From DASZZX01 sp036260415 (GTDB lineage: Bacteria; Actinomycetota; Nitriliruptoria; Nitriliruptorales; JAHWKO01), in contig DASZZX010000163.1 in NCBI GenBank assembly GCA_036260415.1, positions 1 to 20,679 of the forward strand: DNA of 20,679 nt. The letters are read 5' to 3'. The translations under genes and the position numbers were made by a program. The notes beneath the pieces were generated by a model. That model ran no database searches. It was not told where the DNA came from and saw only the letters and a program-made list of their open reading frames with translations. Positions 9,184-15,351 of this stretch are shown here, piece after piece. Positions within the stretch are counted from its first letter, which is position 1. Each line of letters opens with the position of its first letter.

Positions 9184-9471
9184 GCTCTCGGGCCGTCCCA
9201 CGCGGACCAGGCCCCCTCTCGCCGAGGTCGAGGGAGTGGCTCCGAGGGCGAACCCACGGGGGTTGGCGTTCCCACATCCGGGCAGGCCACCCGGGCGCGC
9301 TGACCCCGTTCTGACCGCCGACCGCGTGCCGCGCGGGTCATTCGATCTGCGTAACGCGGACGCCCAACCCTCGTTGTGTGGTGCGACTGACCGTGGTGAC
9401 TCCGCTACCCAGCGTGTTGGGTGTGCGGGGCGCGCCCGCCGTCCGCACGACACACGAACGGGGAAACGCAC

Positions 9472-11028
9472 ATGATCGTACGACCGCGACACGCCTCCTC
9501 GACGGTCCGGCGCCTCCTCACCGTGGTGCTCGGCATGCTGGTGTTCGCAGCACCCGCGGCGCAGGCGCTGACCGCCGGATCCCGGGCCGACGCCTCCGGC
9601 GTGGAGGTGCTCGCCCCTCAAGTCGAGACCACCACGAATAGGACCGGCCAGGGCGACGACCCGCCGGGCAACAAGGGCAGCATCAAGACGAGCAACGTCG
9701 ACGACCCGTACTTCCCCCCGTCCGACGTGCCGCACCTGCCGTGCCGGTTCCGGCTCGACTTCTACAACTTCCCGCAGAGCGCCAGCGGGGCCGATGTGCT
9801 GTTCGAGGTCATCCCGCCGGTCGGCGACGCTGAGCGACTGCCCGGCTACACGCCGACGTTCGTGCCGTTCCCCGACGTACCCGTCGCGGAGAAGGGCGGT
9901 CAGACCGTCACCGCCTCGCAGGTCTACGACTTCTCGGGCCTGCTCGGAGACTTCACGCCGCACGACCAGCAGGGCTACCACATCAAGGTCACCATCACCG
10001 TCGAGCGCGACCCCGACACCCCCGCCGCTGACAGCAAGCACAAGGTGTTCTGGGTGCGCTGCGAGCAGGCGCCGCCACCCGTCGAGGAGGCGTTCTCGCT
10101 CGAGGTCGTCAAGATCGAGGAGGACGCTCCGTCCACCCGCCTCGCCGGTGCGCGCTTCACCCTCTACCTCGACGACGGCGCGACCGCCGGGGTGGTCGAC
10201 GACGACGACACCACGGGGGGGACGTGCGAGACCGTCGACGACGGCACCTGCGACTTCGACGGCCTGGCGGCCGGCGACTACCTGCTGGTCGAGACGCAGG
10301 CGCCTCAGGGTTACGTGGTCGTGGCCGACGGGCCGATCGCGGTCACCATCGTGGACGGCGACGAGCAGGTCACCGTCGCCAACGCCCCCGTCGCCGCGGT
10401 CATCATCGAGCGGTTCGGGCTCACCGTGCGCAAGGTCGACGCTGACGACACGTCACGCACCCTCGCCGACGCCCGGTTCGTCCTCCACGCCGACGAGGGC
10501 GCCACCGCGGGCGCACTGGACGACGGCGACGAGGAGGTCGGGTCGTGCACCACAGGTGCCGACGGAACCTGCGGCTTCGACGACCTGCTCGCCGGGGAGT
10601 ACCTGCTGGTCGAGACCCAGGCGCCGCAGGGTTACGTGGCCGTGGCCGACGAGCCGATCGCGGTCACCATCGTGGACGGCGACGAACGGGTGACGGTCGC
10701 CAACGTCCGTGAGCAGGAGCAGCAGCCGAGCGAGGAAGAGCAGCCGGAGGAGGAGGAGCAGCCCAGCGGGCAGGACGGTCAGCCGGCCGAGCAGGACGAG
10801 GACGTGGAGGTCGGCGGAATCATCATCGAGCGCCCCGTGGAGCTGGCGCCCGCGCCGGCGGCGCCGGTGCCGGCGGAGGTGCTGTCGGCCCAGCTGACGA
10901 AGCCCAAGCGGCTAGCCCACACCGGCGTGGGTGCCGTGCCGCTACTCCTGGTCGGCCTCACCGCCCTGGCCCTGGGGTTGTCGGCGCTGCTCCGGTCGCG
11001 CGCGGGCGAGGGCAGCGCACACTCCTGA
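9472..11028 (+). CDS. Secreted surface protein with two CnaB/SpaA-type domains and LAxTG sorting signal
   Basis: A 518-residue exported protein. Residues 1-33 form a signal peptide (VRRLLTVVLGMLVFAAPAAQA). Residues about 80-200 form a beta-rich unknown domain with Cys91 and Cys197. Two prealbumin-like CnaB repeats follow (about 207-306 and 314-412), each with the residues expected for an internal isopeptide bond: Lys214-Asn304 with Glu274, and Lys321-Asn411 with Glu381 in ETQAPQGY. Each also contains a possible disulfide pair (Cys252/260, Cys359/367). A Glu/Gln/Pro-rich spacer (413-450) resembles a wall-spanning stalk. The C-terminus is a sorting signal: LAHTG (481-485), a hydrophobic helix, then RSRAGEG. 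LAxTG is the form used by class E sortases in actinobacteria. No sortase gene lies in the window. The ATG at 9472 starts directly at the signal peptide, with GGGGAAA upstream. Confidence 0.9.
   Translation: MIVRPRHASSTVRRLLTVVLGMLVFAAPAAQALTAGSRADASGVEVLAPQVETTTNRTGQGDDPPGNKGSIKTSNVDDPYFPPSDVPHLPCRFRLDFYNFPQSASGADVLFEVIPPVGDAERLPGYTPTFVPFPDVPVAEKGGQTVTASQVYDFSGLLGDFTPHDQQGYHIKVTITVERDPDTPAADSKHKVFWVRCEQAPPPVEEAFSLEVVKIEEDAPSTRLAGARFTLYLDDGATAGVVDDDDTTGGTCETVDDGTCDFDGLAAGDYLLVETQAPQGYVVVADGPIAVTIVDGDEQVTVANAPVAAVIIERFGLTVRKVDADDTSRTLADARFVLHADEGATAGALDDGDEEVGSCTTGADGTCGFDDLLAGEYLLVETQAPQGYVAVADEPIAVTIVDGDERVTVANVREQEQQPSEEEQPEEEEQPSGQDGQPAEQDEDVEVGGIIIERPVELAPAPAAPVPAEVLSAQLTKPKRLAHTGVGAVPLLLVGLTALALGLSALLRSRAGEGSAHS
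10279..10364 (+). repeat. CnaB internal DNA repeat, copy 1
   Basis: An 86-bp stretch that recurs nearly unchanged at 10600-10685 (offset 321 bp, 107 codons). It encodes YLLVETQAPQGYV and the following AVTIVDGDE part of each CnaB domain. Only about four to five bases differ, far fewer than in the flanking parts of the two domains. Confidence 0.8.
10600..10685 (+). repeat. CnaB internal DNA repeat, copy 2
   Basis: Partner of the repeat at 10279-10364. Differences fall mainly at third codon positions, plus an Asp-Gly to Asp-Glu change. Recent duplication or gene conversion between the two domain-coding segments is the simplest reading. Confidence 0.8.
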
Positions 11029-11036
11029 TCAACGCG

Positions 11037-11074
11037 ACCGGAGGGGCGGGTGGCCGACCACCCGCCCCTCCGGT
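11037..11074. terminator. Bidirectional intrinsic terminator between convergent genes
   Basis: A perfect 17-bp inverted repeat, with right arm CCACCCGCCCCTCCGGT (11058-11074) and left arm at 11037-11053, closes on a 4-nt CCGA loop and is followed by GTTT. It begins 9 bp after the stop of the surface protein gene and ends 2 bp before the stop of the HTTM gene on the other strand. It is well placed to end transcription from both sides. Confidence 0.9.
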
Positions 11075-11076
11075 GT

Positions 11077-12246
11077 TTACGGCACCACGGCGGGGCGCAG
11101 GCGTCGGGCGGCCACCCACCGCGCCACCCGCCGGTCGGCGACGTCGGGCGGCACGAACGCCAGGTAGGCGGCGAGCACGGCGTAGCTGAAGAAACCGACC
11201 TCGAGGAAGACGTCGATCGCCAGGTGCAGCAGGCCACCAGCGGCCAGAACCCACGGCCGCAGCCGCCGGTTCCACACCAGCAGCGCGACCGCCAGCTCAA
11301 CGGTCAGCGAACCCCACGTCAGGACGTTGACGGCGACGGGGAGGTCGGTGAGCCAGCCGGGTGCGGGCAGTCGCTGCAGGTCGCCGATGCGCAGCGCGTA
11401 GCCGATCGCGGTGCCGTCGTTCCAGGTGTCGCCGCGCAGCTTGCCCCACACCGACAGCAGGTAGCCGAGGGCGAGGTTCAACTGGATCAGCCGCAGCGGC
11501 CACGGGGCGCGGCGCGGATGGTCCCAGAAGCGGTGGCGGTGGCGCAGCCAGCGGTCCACCGACAGAGCTGCTCCCGCCGGGGCGAGGGCCACGAAGAACG
11601 TCAGCTGGCGGACGAGGAGGTCCCCGGAGTTGAACACCCACGGGTTGCGTCGCTGGAACGACAGCACAGCGAGGAAGGCGACCAGCGCGGCCAGGCGTGT
11701 GCCCAACCCGACGGTTAGGCAGAGGGAGGCGACGAGCAGGGCGACCCAGAGGGCGATGACGGCGGCGTCACTGTTCCAGAGCGCCAGCAGTCCGAACCGG
11801 TAGCGGTAGCCGGGCTGAGCGGGCAGCATCCCGGCGGGTCCGAAGAACGTCCGGAGGTCGGGGGCGAGCGCCAGCGTCCATCCGGTGAGCACCAGGCCGA
11901 GGGCGATGCGGACGAATGCGAGCGGCGCGGTCGAGACAGGGATGTGCAGGGAGCGATCCCACGCGGCGATCGTCGCGGCGAGCGGGCGGGGCCGGCGCGA
12001 CGCGTGCCGCGGCGGCGCACCGGCCGGTTGGCAGGCGTCCCGGTCGTGGGCGGCAGGTTGCGGGGCGGCCTCGTGGGGGGGCGGTTGGTGGTCGGCCCGG
12101 TCGTGGGCGGCCGGGTCGTGCACGGCCTTGTCTTCGGCGGCCGGGTCGCGAGCGACCCGTTCCAGGTTGGCCGGTTCGCCGACGGCCGGGTCGCGTCGGT
12201 CCCCCGCGGAGGCGCTGGCCGGCTCGACGCCGCGGCGAGGTGTCAC
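11077..12246 (-). CDS. HTTM-domain membrane protein with His/Asp/Pro-rich N-terminal extension
   Basis: A 389-residue protein. Residues about 94-385 form a multi-pass HTTM domain (horizontally transferred transmembrane domain, related to the membrane part of vitamin K-dependent gamma-carboxylase). It is recognised by WDRSLHIPVSTAPLAFVRIA, RTFFGPAGMLP, RNPWVFNSGDLLVRQLTFF, and LIQLNLALGYLLSVWGKLRG followed by DTWNDGTAIGYALR. The first 90 residues are low complexity with loose repeats of D-P-A-A-x-D/H and many His and Asp; this is not part of HTTM. The start is the GTG at 12244-12246, which overlaps the TGA of the upstream gene (GTGA), so translation is probably coupled. Family members are generally uncharacterised, and usually lie beside a DUF5819-type partner as here. 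A later start that removes the extension cannot be excluded. Confidence 0.85.
   Translation of the reverse strand: MTPRRGVEPASASAGDRRDPAVGEPANLERVARDPAAEDKAVHDPAAHDRADHQPPPHEAAPQPAAHDRDACQPAGAPPRHASRRPRPLAATIAAWDRSLHIPVSTAPLAFVRIALGLVLTGWTLALAPDLRTFFGPAGMLPAQPGYRYRFGLLALWNSDAAVIALWVALLVASLCLTVGLGTRLAALVAFLAVLSFQRRNPWVFNSGDLLVRQLTFFVALAPAGAALSVDRWLRHRHRFWDHPRRAPWPLRLIQLNLALGYLLSVWGKLRGDTWNDGTAIGYALRIGDLQRLPAPGWLTDLPVAVNVLTWGSLTVELAVALLVWNRRLRPWVLAAGGLLHLAIDVFLEVGFFSYAVLAAYLAFVPPDVADRRVARWVAARRLRPAVVP
12020..12240. repeat. Imprecise GC-rich repeats coding for the HTTM N-terminal extension
   Basis: On the plus strand, blocks such as CCCGGTCGTGGGCGGC and GGCCGGGTCG recur several times with variable spacing. 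They encode the D-P-A-A-H-D-R type peptide repeats of the HTTM protein. The pattern suggests expansion by slippage or unequal recombination. Confidence 0.55.
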
Positions 12247-12761
12247 GGCAGTTCGAGGACGTAGAACTCGTGGGACCTCCACGGCGGCGGGGGTCCCGAG
12301 GAGCCGGGCGGCGGGATCTCGCGCCAGTGACGCACCAGCGTGACGCGCCGGACCTCACGGCCGTCGCGCTCGTGCATGCGCGCGATCCAGCGGGCGGTCG
12401 CCTCCCACAGCTCGCCGGCGTTGGCGTCGGCTCTGACGTTCTCGACCCACTTGCGCCAGCGGTACAGCCGGTAGGTGTCGATCAGCCGCCCGCCGCCAGG
12501 TGGCCGCCACACGGCGGTCGTGTCCCCGGCGAACGTGACCCGGGCATCCATGGCGATGGTGACCGAGCGCGGGTTCGGCGCGAACACCTCCCAGTTCTGG
12601 TCGAGCCCGACCGCGTCGGTGTAGGGACGTGCGAGCGGATCCAGCACGTCTTCGATGGGCGAGTCCGGCAGCCCGGTGACCACGAGGGCCGAGACGGTTA
12701 CGGCGACGAACAGGCTGATGGCGGTCCGCCCCGCCGTCGACGCCTCAAGCCGCTGCTGCAC
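12243..12761 (-). CDS. DUF5819-like membrane-anchored protein, HTTM partner
   Basis: A 172-residue protein from GTG at 12761. It has one N-terminal membrane segment (about residues 13-31, AISLFVAVTVSALVVTGLP), then the hallmark QNWEVFAPNPRS (55-66) that I associate with DUF5819-type proteins. A beta-rich region (AMDARVTFAGDTTAVW) and a helical stretch rich in Arg and Trp follow, and the protein ends FYVLELP. The function is not known. Proteins of this type commonly sit next to HTTM genes, and here the stop codon overlaps the HTTM start by GTGA, which supports a working pair. The start is uncertain: the reading frame is open further upstream into bldD, but a start after the bldD stop codon (12802) is more reasonable, and 12761 precedes the membrane helix by 12 residues. 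The RBS is weak. Confidence 0.7.
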   Translation of the reverse strand: MQQRLEASTAGRTAISLFVAVTVSALVVTGLPDSPIEDVLDPLARPYTDAVGLDQNWEVFAPNPRSVTIAMDARVTFAGDTTAVWRPPGGGRLIDTYRLYRWRKWVENVRADANAGELWEATARWIARMHERDGREVRRVTLVRHWREIPPPGSSGPPPPWRSHEFYVLELP

Positions 12762-12801
12762 CCCGCCGAGCGTAGTGGCGACCCCCCGGCGGAGGGCGCC
12801 G

Positions 12802-13287
12802 TCAGTTGGCGGCGAGGACCGCTTTCTCCCGAAGGCGCTCGACCAGCTCGTCCACGGAGATGCCCAGCACCACCGCCAGCGCGCGCACGTCGTCACCCCG
12901 CAGAGTGAGCACGCGACCGTTGTAGTCGCCGCGCTGCAGCTGGATGTTGCTCACGTACCGGCTGACCGGGGCCAGGTCCGGCGTCACCTCCTCCTCCAGC
13001 CGCGTGAGATCGACGATCACCTTGACGTCGCCGCCCGCGGTGTCGTCGACGACCTCCGGACGGGCCGGCTCAGGCAGGAGCTCCCCGATCGGGACGCCGT
13101 AGAAGCTGGCCAGGTCGGCCAGCTTGGCCGCCGAGATGGCCCGGTCACCGCGTTCGTAGGCGCCGACGACCACCGCCTTCCAGTGGCCCCCACTGCGCTC
13201 CTCCACCTGCTGCAGGGTGAGACCCTGCTGGTTGCGGATGGCGCGCAGCCGCTCACCCAGACGGCGCTGGTAGTCGATCCTCTCCAT
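12802..13287 (-). CDS. bldD: BldD-like XRE-family regulator with cyclic-di-GMP signature
   Basis: A 161-residue DNA-binding protein. The N-terminal helix-turn-helix (about residues 6-72) includes LRAIRNQQGLTLQQVEE, WKAVVVGAYERGDRAIS and LADLASFYGVPIGELLP, which closely follow Streptomyces BldD. The C-terminal domain contains QLQRGDYNGRVLTLRGDDVR. In Streptomyces BldD the cyclic-di-GMP site is R-x-D-(8 residues)-R-x-x-D; here Arg119-Asp121 and Arg130-Asp133 fit exactly. BldD with cyclic-di-GMP dimerises and represses developmental genes; the regulon in this organism is unknown. The ATG at 13287 has GGAGGGGG upstream and follows two alternative in-frame codons that are less well placed. The gene is followed after 40 bp by the DUF5819-like/HTTM pair on the same strand. 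Confidence 0.93.
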   Translation of the reverse strand: MERIDYQRRLGERLRAIRNQQGLTLQQVEERSGGHWKAVVVGAYERGDRAISAAKLADLASFYGVPIGELLPEPARPEVVDDTAGGDVKVIVDLTRLEEEVTPDLAPVSRYVSNIQLQRGDYNGRVLTLRGDDVRALAVVLGISVDELVERLREKAVLAAN

Positions 13288-13402
13288 ACGACCCCCTCCG
13301 TGCCCCACGGCGACCCGAGAGCCGTCCGCAGCTGCGTGTTCCCCTGACCCGTCCCTCAGGTTGGTCCTGGCCGGCTAGTCCTCTTGGGGTAGTCAGCCTC
13401 AT

Positions 13403-13408
13403 CCTACA
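13403..13408 (-). promoter_or_regulatory. Possible -10 box upstream of bldD
   Basis: On the minus strand TAGGAT fits the actinobacterial TAnnnT pattern about 115 bp before the bldD start. No good -35 is found at the right distance. An inverted repeat CTCGGT/ACCGAG (13411-13416 and 13429-13434) lies next to it and could be an operator. Weak evidence. Confidence 0.3.
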
Positions 13409-13519
13409 CACTCGGTGGGCAGCTGGCTACCGAGAGTTGCAAGACCCATCGGCCGAGGACGCGTCGTGCCGCGCCGAGCAAGGTGACGGTCGCCACGGGC
13501 GGGGTGCCCGCCCGATCGA

Positions 13520-14092
13520 TCACGACCGCTCGCGGAAGTTGAGGTGGTAGCGGCTCGCGGTCGGGCCGCGCTGCCCCTGGTACTTGGAGCCGAGTTCGTC
13601 GGAGCCATACGGCCGCTCCGCCGGCTGGTCGAGCCGGAAAAACGCCAGCTGACCGATCTTCATCCCCGGGTAGATGGCGATGGGGAGCGTCGCCACGTTG
13701 GACAGCTCCAGGGTGAGGTGGCCGTCGAAGCCCGGATCGACGAAACCCGCGGTGCTGTGGATCAGCAGTCCCAGGCGACCGAGGGAGCTCTTGCCCTCCA
13801 GGCGCGCCACAAGGTCGTGGGGCAGCACGACCCGCTCATGCGTGGAGCCCAGCACGAACTCGCCAGGATGGAGGATGAAAGCCTCGTCGTCGTCGACCTT
13901 CACGACCTCCGTCAGGTCCGGCTGGTCCGCACGCACGTCGATGAACGGGTAGCGGTGGTTCGCGAAGACCCGGAACGCCCGATCGAGCCTCACGTCCACG
14001 CTGGAGGGCTGCAGTGCCTCAGGGTCGAGCGGGTCGATCTTGATGCGACCGACGGCCAGGGCCTCCCTCAGCGACCGGTCGGAGAGGATCAC
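13520..14092 (-). CDS. dcd: dCTP deaminase, probably bifunctional dCTP deaminase/dUTPase
   Basis: A 190-residue enzyme that converts dCTP towards dUMP for dTMP synthesis. It matches the mycobacterial DCD-DUT type rather than the enterobacterial one. It begins MILSDRSLREAL; LQPSSVDVRLD binds nucleotide; EGKSSLGRLGLLIHSTAGF (about 99-117) and DPGFDGHLTLELSN (119-132, catalytic Glu129) form the active site; the tail ends PYGSDELGSKYQGQRGPTAS (161-180). HSTAGFxDPGF is characteristic of bifunctional enzymes, which make dUMP directly. The GTG at 14092 was preferred since GAAGAAGG lies about 7 nt upstream and ILSDR is the usual N-terminus; longer forms would overlap the tRNA gene. The gene is divergent from tRNA-Gly, 89 bp away. 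Confidence 0.95.
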   Translation of the reverse strand: MILSDRSLREALAVGRIKIDPLDPEALQPSSVDVRLDRAFRVFANHRYPFIDVRADQPDLTEVVKVDDDEAFILHPGEFVLGSTHERVVLPHDLVARLEGKSSLGRLGLLIHSTAGFVDPGFDGHLTLELSNVATLPIAIYPGMKIGQLAFFRLDQPAERPYGSDELGSKYQGQRGPTASRYHLNFRERS

Positions 14093-14181
14093 GCGGGTGC
14101 CTTCTTCGTCCGCGGTCACGGCCCGGCAGCGACGCGCCGGTTGCTCGCCACAGCAGCGGGTCGGTACTCTCGCCGCCACTC

Positions 14182-14252
14182 GCGGGTGTAGTTCAATGGT
14201 AGAACACGAGCTTCCCAAGCTCGGAACGGGGGTTCGATTCCCCTCACCCGCT
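14182..14252 (+). tRNA. tRNA-Gly (anticodon CCC)
   Basis: A 71-nt cloverleaf: acceptor stem GCGGGTG / CACCCGC, D arm with GTAGTTCAATGGTAGAAC, anticodon stem CGAGC / GCTCG with loop TTCCCAA (anticodon CCC, reads GGG), and T arm GGGGTTCGATTCCCC (T-psi-C loop TTCGATT). The discriminator base is T, and CCA is not encoded. The 3' side is followed at once by foreign-looking or decayed sequence. Confidence 0.96.
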
Positions 14253-14255
14253 CCC

Positions 14256-15111
14256 GGCAAAGCCGCAGGTCAGCGGCCGATTTCAAGGATCGGGCTTCGT
14301 CGCGGAGACCTGCACTGATTGGCGGCATCATCTACTGGGCGGCGATCAGCGGCGACGGCCGCTACGTCACGTTCTCCCCGTTTGCGTCGAATCTGGTGGC
14401 CGGCGACACCAACGGGACCTATGACGTGTTCGCCCACGACCGTGCCACGGGGTCGACCACGCGGGTGTCGGTGGCCTCCGACGGCACCCCAACAGCTCCA
14501 GCGGCTTCTGGTCGGCGATCAGCGGCGACGGCCGCTACGTCACCTTCGCTTCGTTGGCGTCGAATCTGGTGGCCGGCGACACCAACGACACCTATGACGT
14601 GTTCGTGACCGGTCCGTTCGGTCCGCCGACGACGACCGCGTTCGACGCCTTCGATGCGGAGAAGGTGGAGATCGGCCTGGGCCCCTCCGGCACCGACGAC
14701 TCGTTCGAGGTCAAGGGGGCATTGACGCTGGGGGCGTCCAGCGACGGGATCGACCCGCCCACCGAGGAGGTCACGGTCGAGGTGGGAAGCTTCTCGACCA
14801 TGATTGGCGGCGGGTCGTTCGCGGGGGACGAGGCGGGGCGGTTCGTGTACGCCAGTCCGACCCTCGAGGTGGTCCTTGAGCCGCTAGGCGGCGGTGTCTT
14901 CGAGTACAAGCTCGAGGGAGCCGGTGTGGGCCTCACTGGGACGGCCAACCCGGTCACGATCGGGTTGGCCGTTGGTGACGACCGCGGCGAGACCGAGGCC
15001 GAGGCGGAGTTCTCGTGGCAGCCGCCCGTGCGTGTCGCCGTGCCGCGGGCAGGCCTTCGCCGGGCGCTCCCTCAGGGCACTGATCTCAGCCCGGCGATGC
15101 ACGGACACTAG
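14256..15111 (+). pseudogene. Decayed PD40/TolB-like repeat protein, 5'-truncated and frameshifted
   Basis: Two copies of a repeat with ISGDGRYVTF...SNLVAGDTN..YDVF are seen, the first in one frame (from about 14345), the second in another (from about 14518). The DNA copies are 173 bp apart, one base short of a whole number of codons. A 1-bp loss near 14488-14490 restores a typical sequence (NSSSGFWSAISGDGRYV) in the second frame. No start codon or RBS precedes copy one; the frame runs back into the tRNA region. After the repeats, the second frame continues with a beta-rich domain (DAEKVEIGLGPSGTDDSFEV, then TLEVVLEPLGGGVFEYKLEG) and ends at 15111. Full-length relatives carry many such beta-propeller repeats after a signal peptide, so most of the gene is missing. 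A sequencing error could explain the frameshift but not the missing 5' end. Confidence 0.75.
14262..14277 (+). terminator. Small stem-loop after tRNA-Gly
   Basis: GCCGC (14262-14266) and GCGGC (14273-14277) form a 5-bp stem with a 6-nt loop, followed by CGATTTC. It lies 9 nt after the tRNA 3' end and could stop or trim the tRNA transcript. Evidence is limited to the short stem. Confidence 0.3.
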
Positions 15112-15156
15112 GGACTGGCGGGTCTCGAGGGATCCGCTAGGGATCTAAGGGTCTCC

Positions 15157-15177
15157 CGTCGCCGTTCGCGGGCGACG
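15157..15177. terminator. Hairpin between pseudogene and convergent beta-helix gene
   Basis: CGTCGCC (15157-15163) and GGCGACG (15171-15177) form a 7-bp perfect stem with a 7-nt loop in the 240-bp gap between two convergent reading frames. No T-run follows on either strand. Position supports a terminator role. The rest of the gap holds nothing I can recognise. Confidence 0.35.
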
Positions 15178-15351
15178 AGCCGCGCCCATCGCCCGAACGG
15201 CCATGACAGCCCCAAGGCCGCTGGTCGAGCAAGCGGCGGCGGCTGCGCGCCCCGCCACGTCAGCCTCGTCGACGAGCACCGACGTCGGATGTTCGGACCG
15301 ACGTGGGCATCCGAGGGCGCGAGCAACCTCCTCACGGCGCGGACGTGGCGC

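Noticed and set aside
9407..9422. Inverted repeat ACCCA/TGGGT upstream of the surface protein gene considered as an operator
   Set aside because: Only 5-bp arms with a 6-nt gap; expected by chance in such sequence and no promoter could be placed next to it.
6811..10041. A minus-strand open frame of more than 1000 codons
   Set aside because: It spans the antisense of the Fe-S reductase and the surface protein gene; composition is His/Arg/Val-rich without domains, typical of an antisense shadow in GC-rich DNA.
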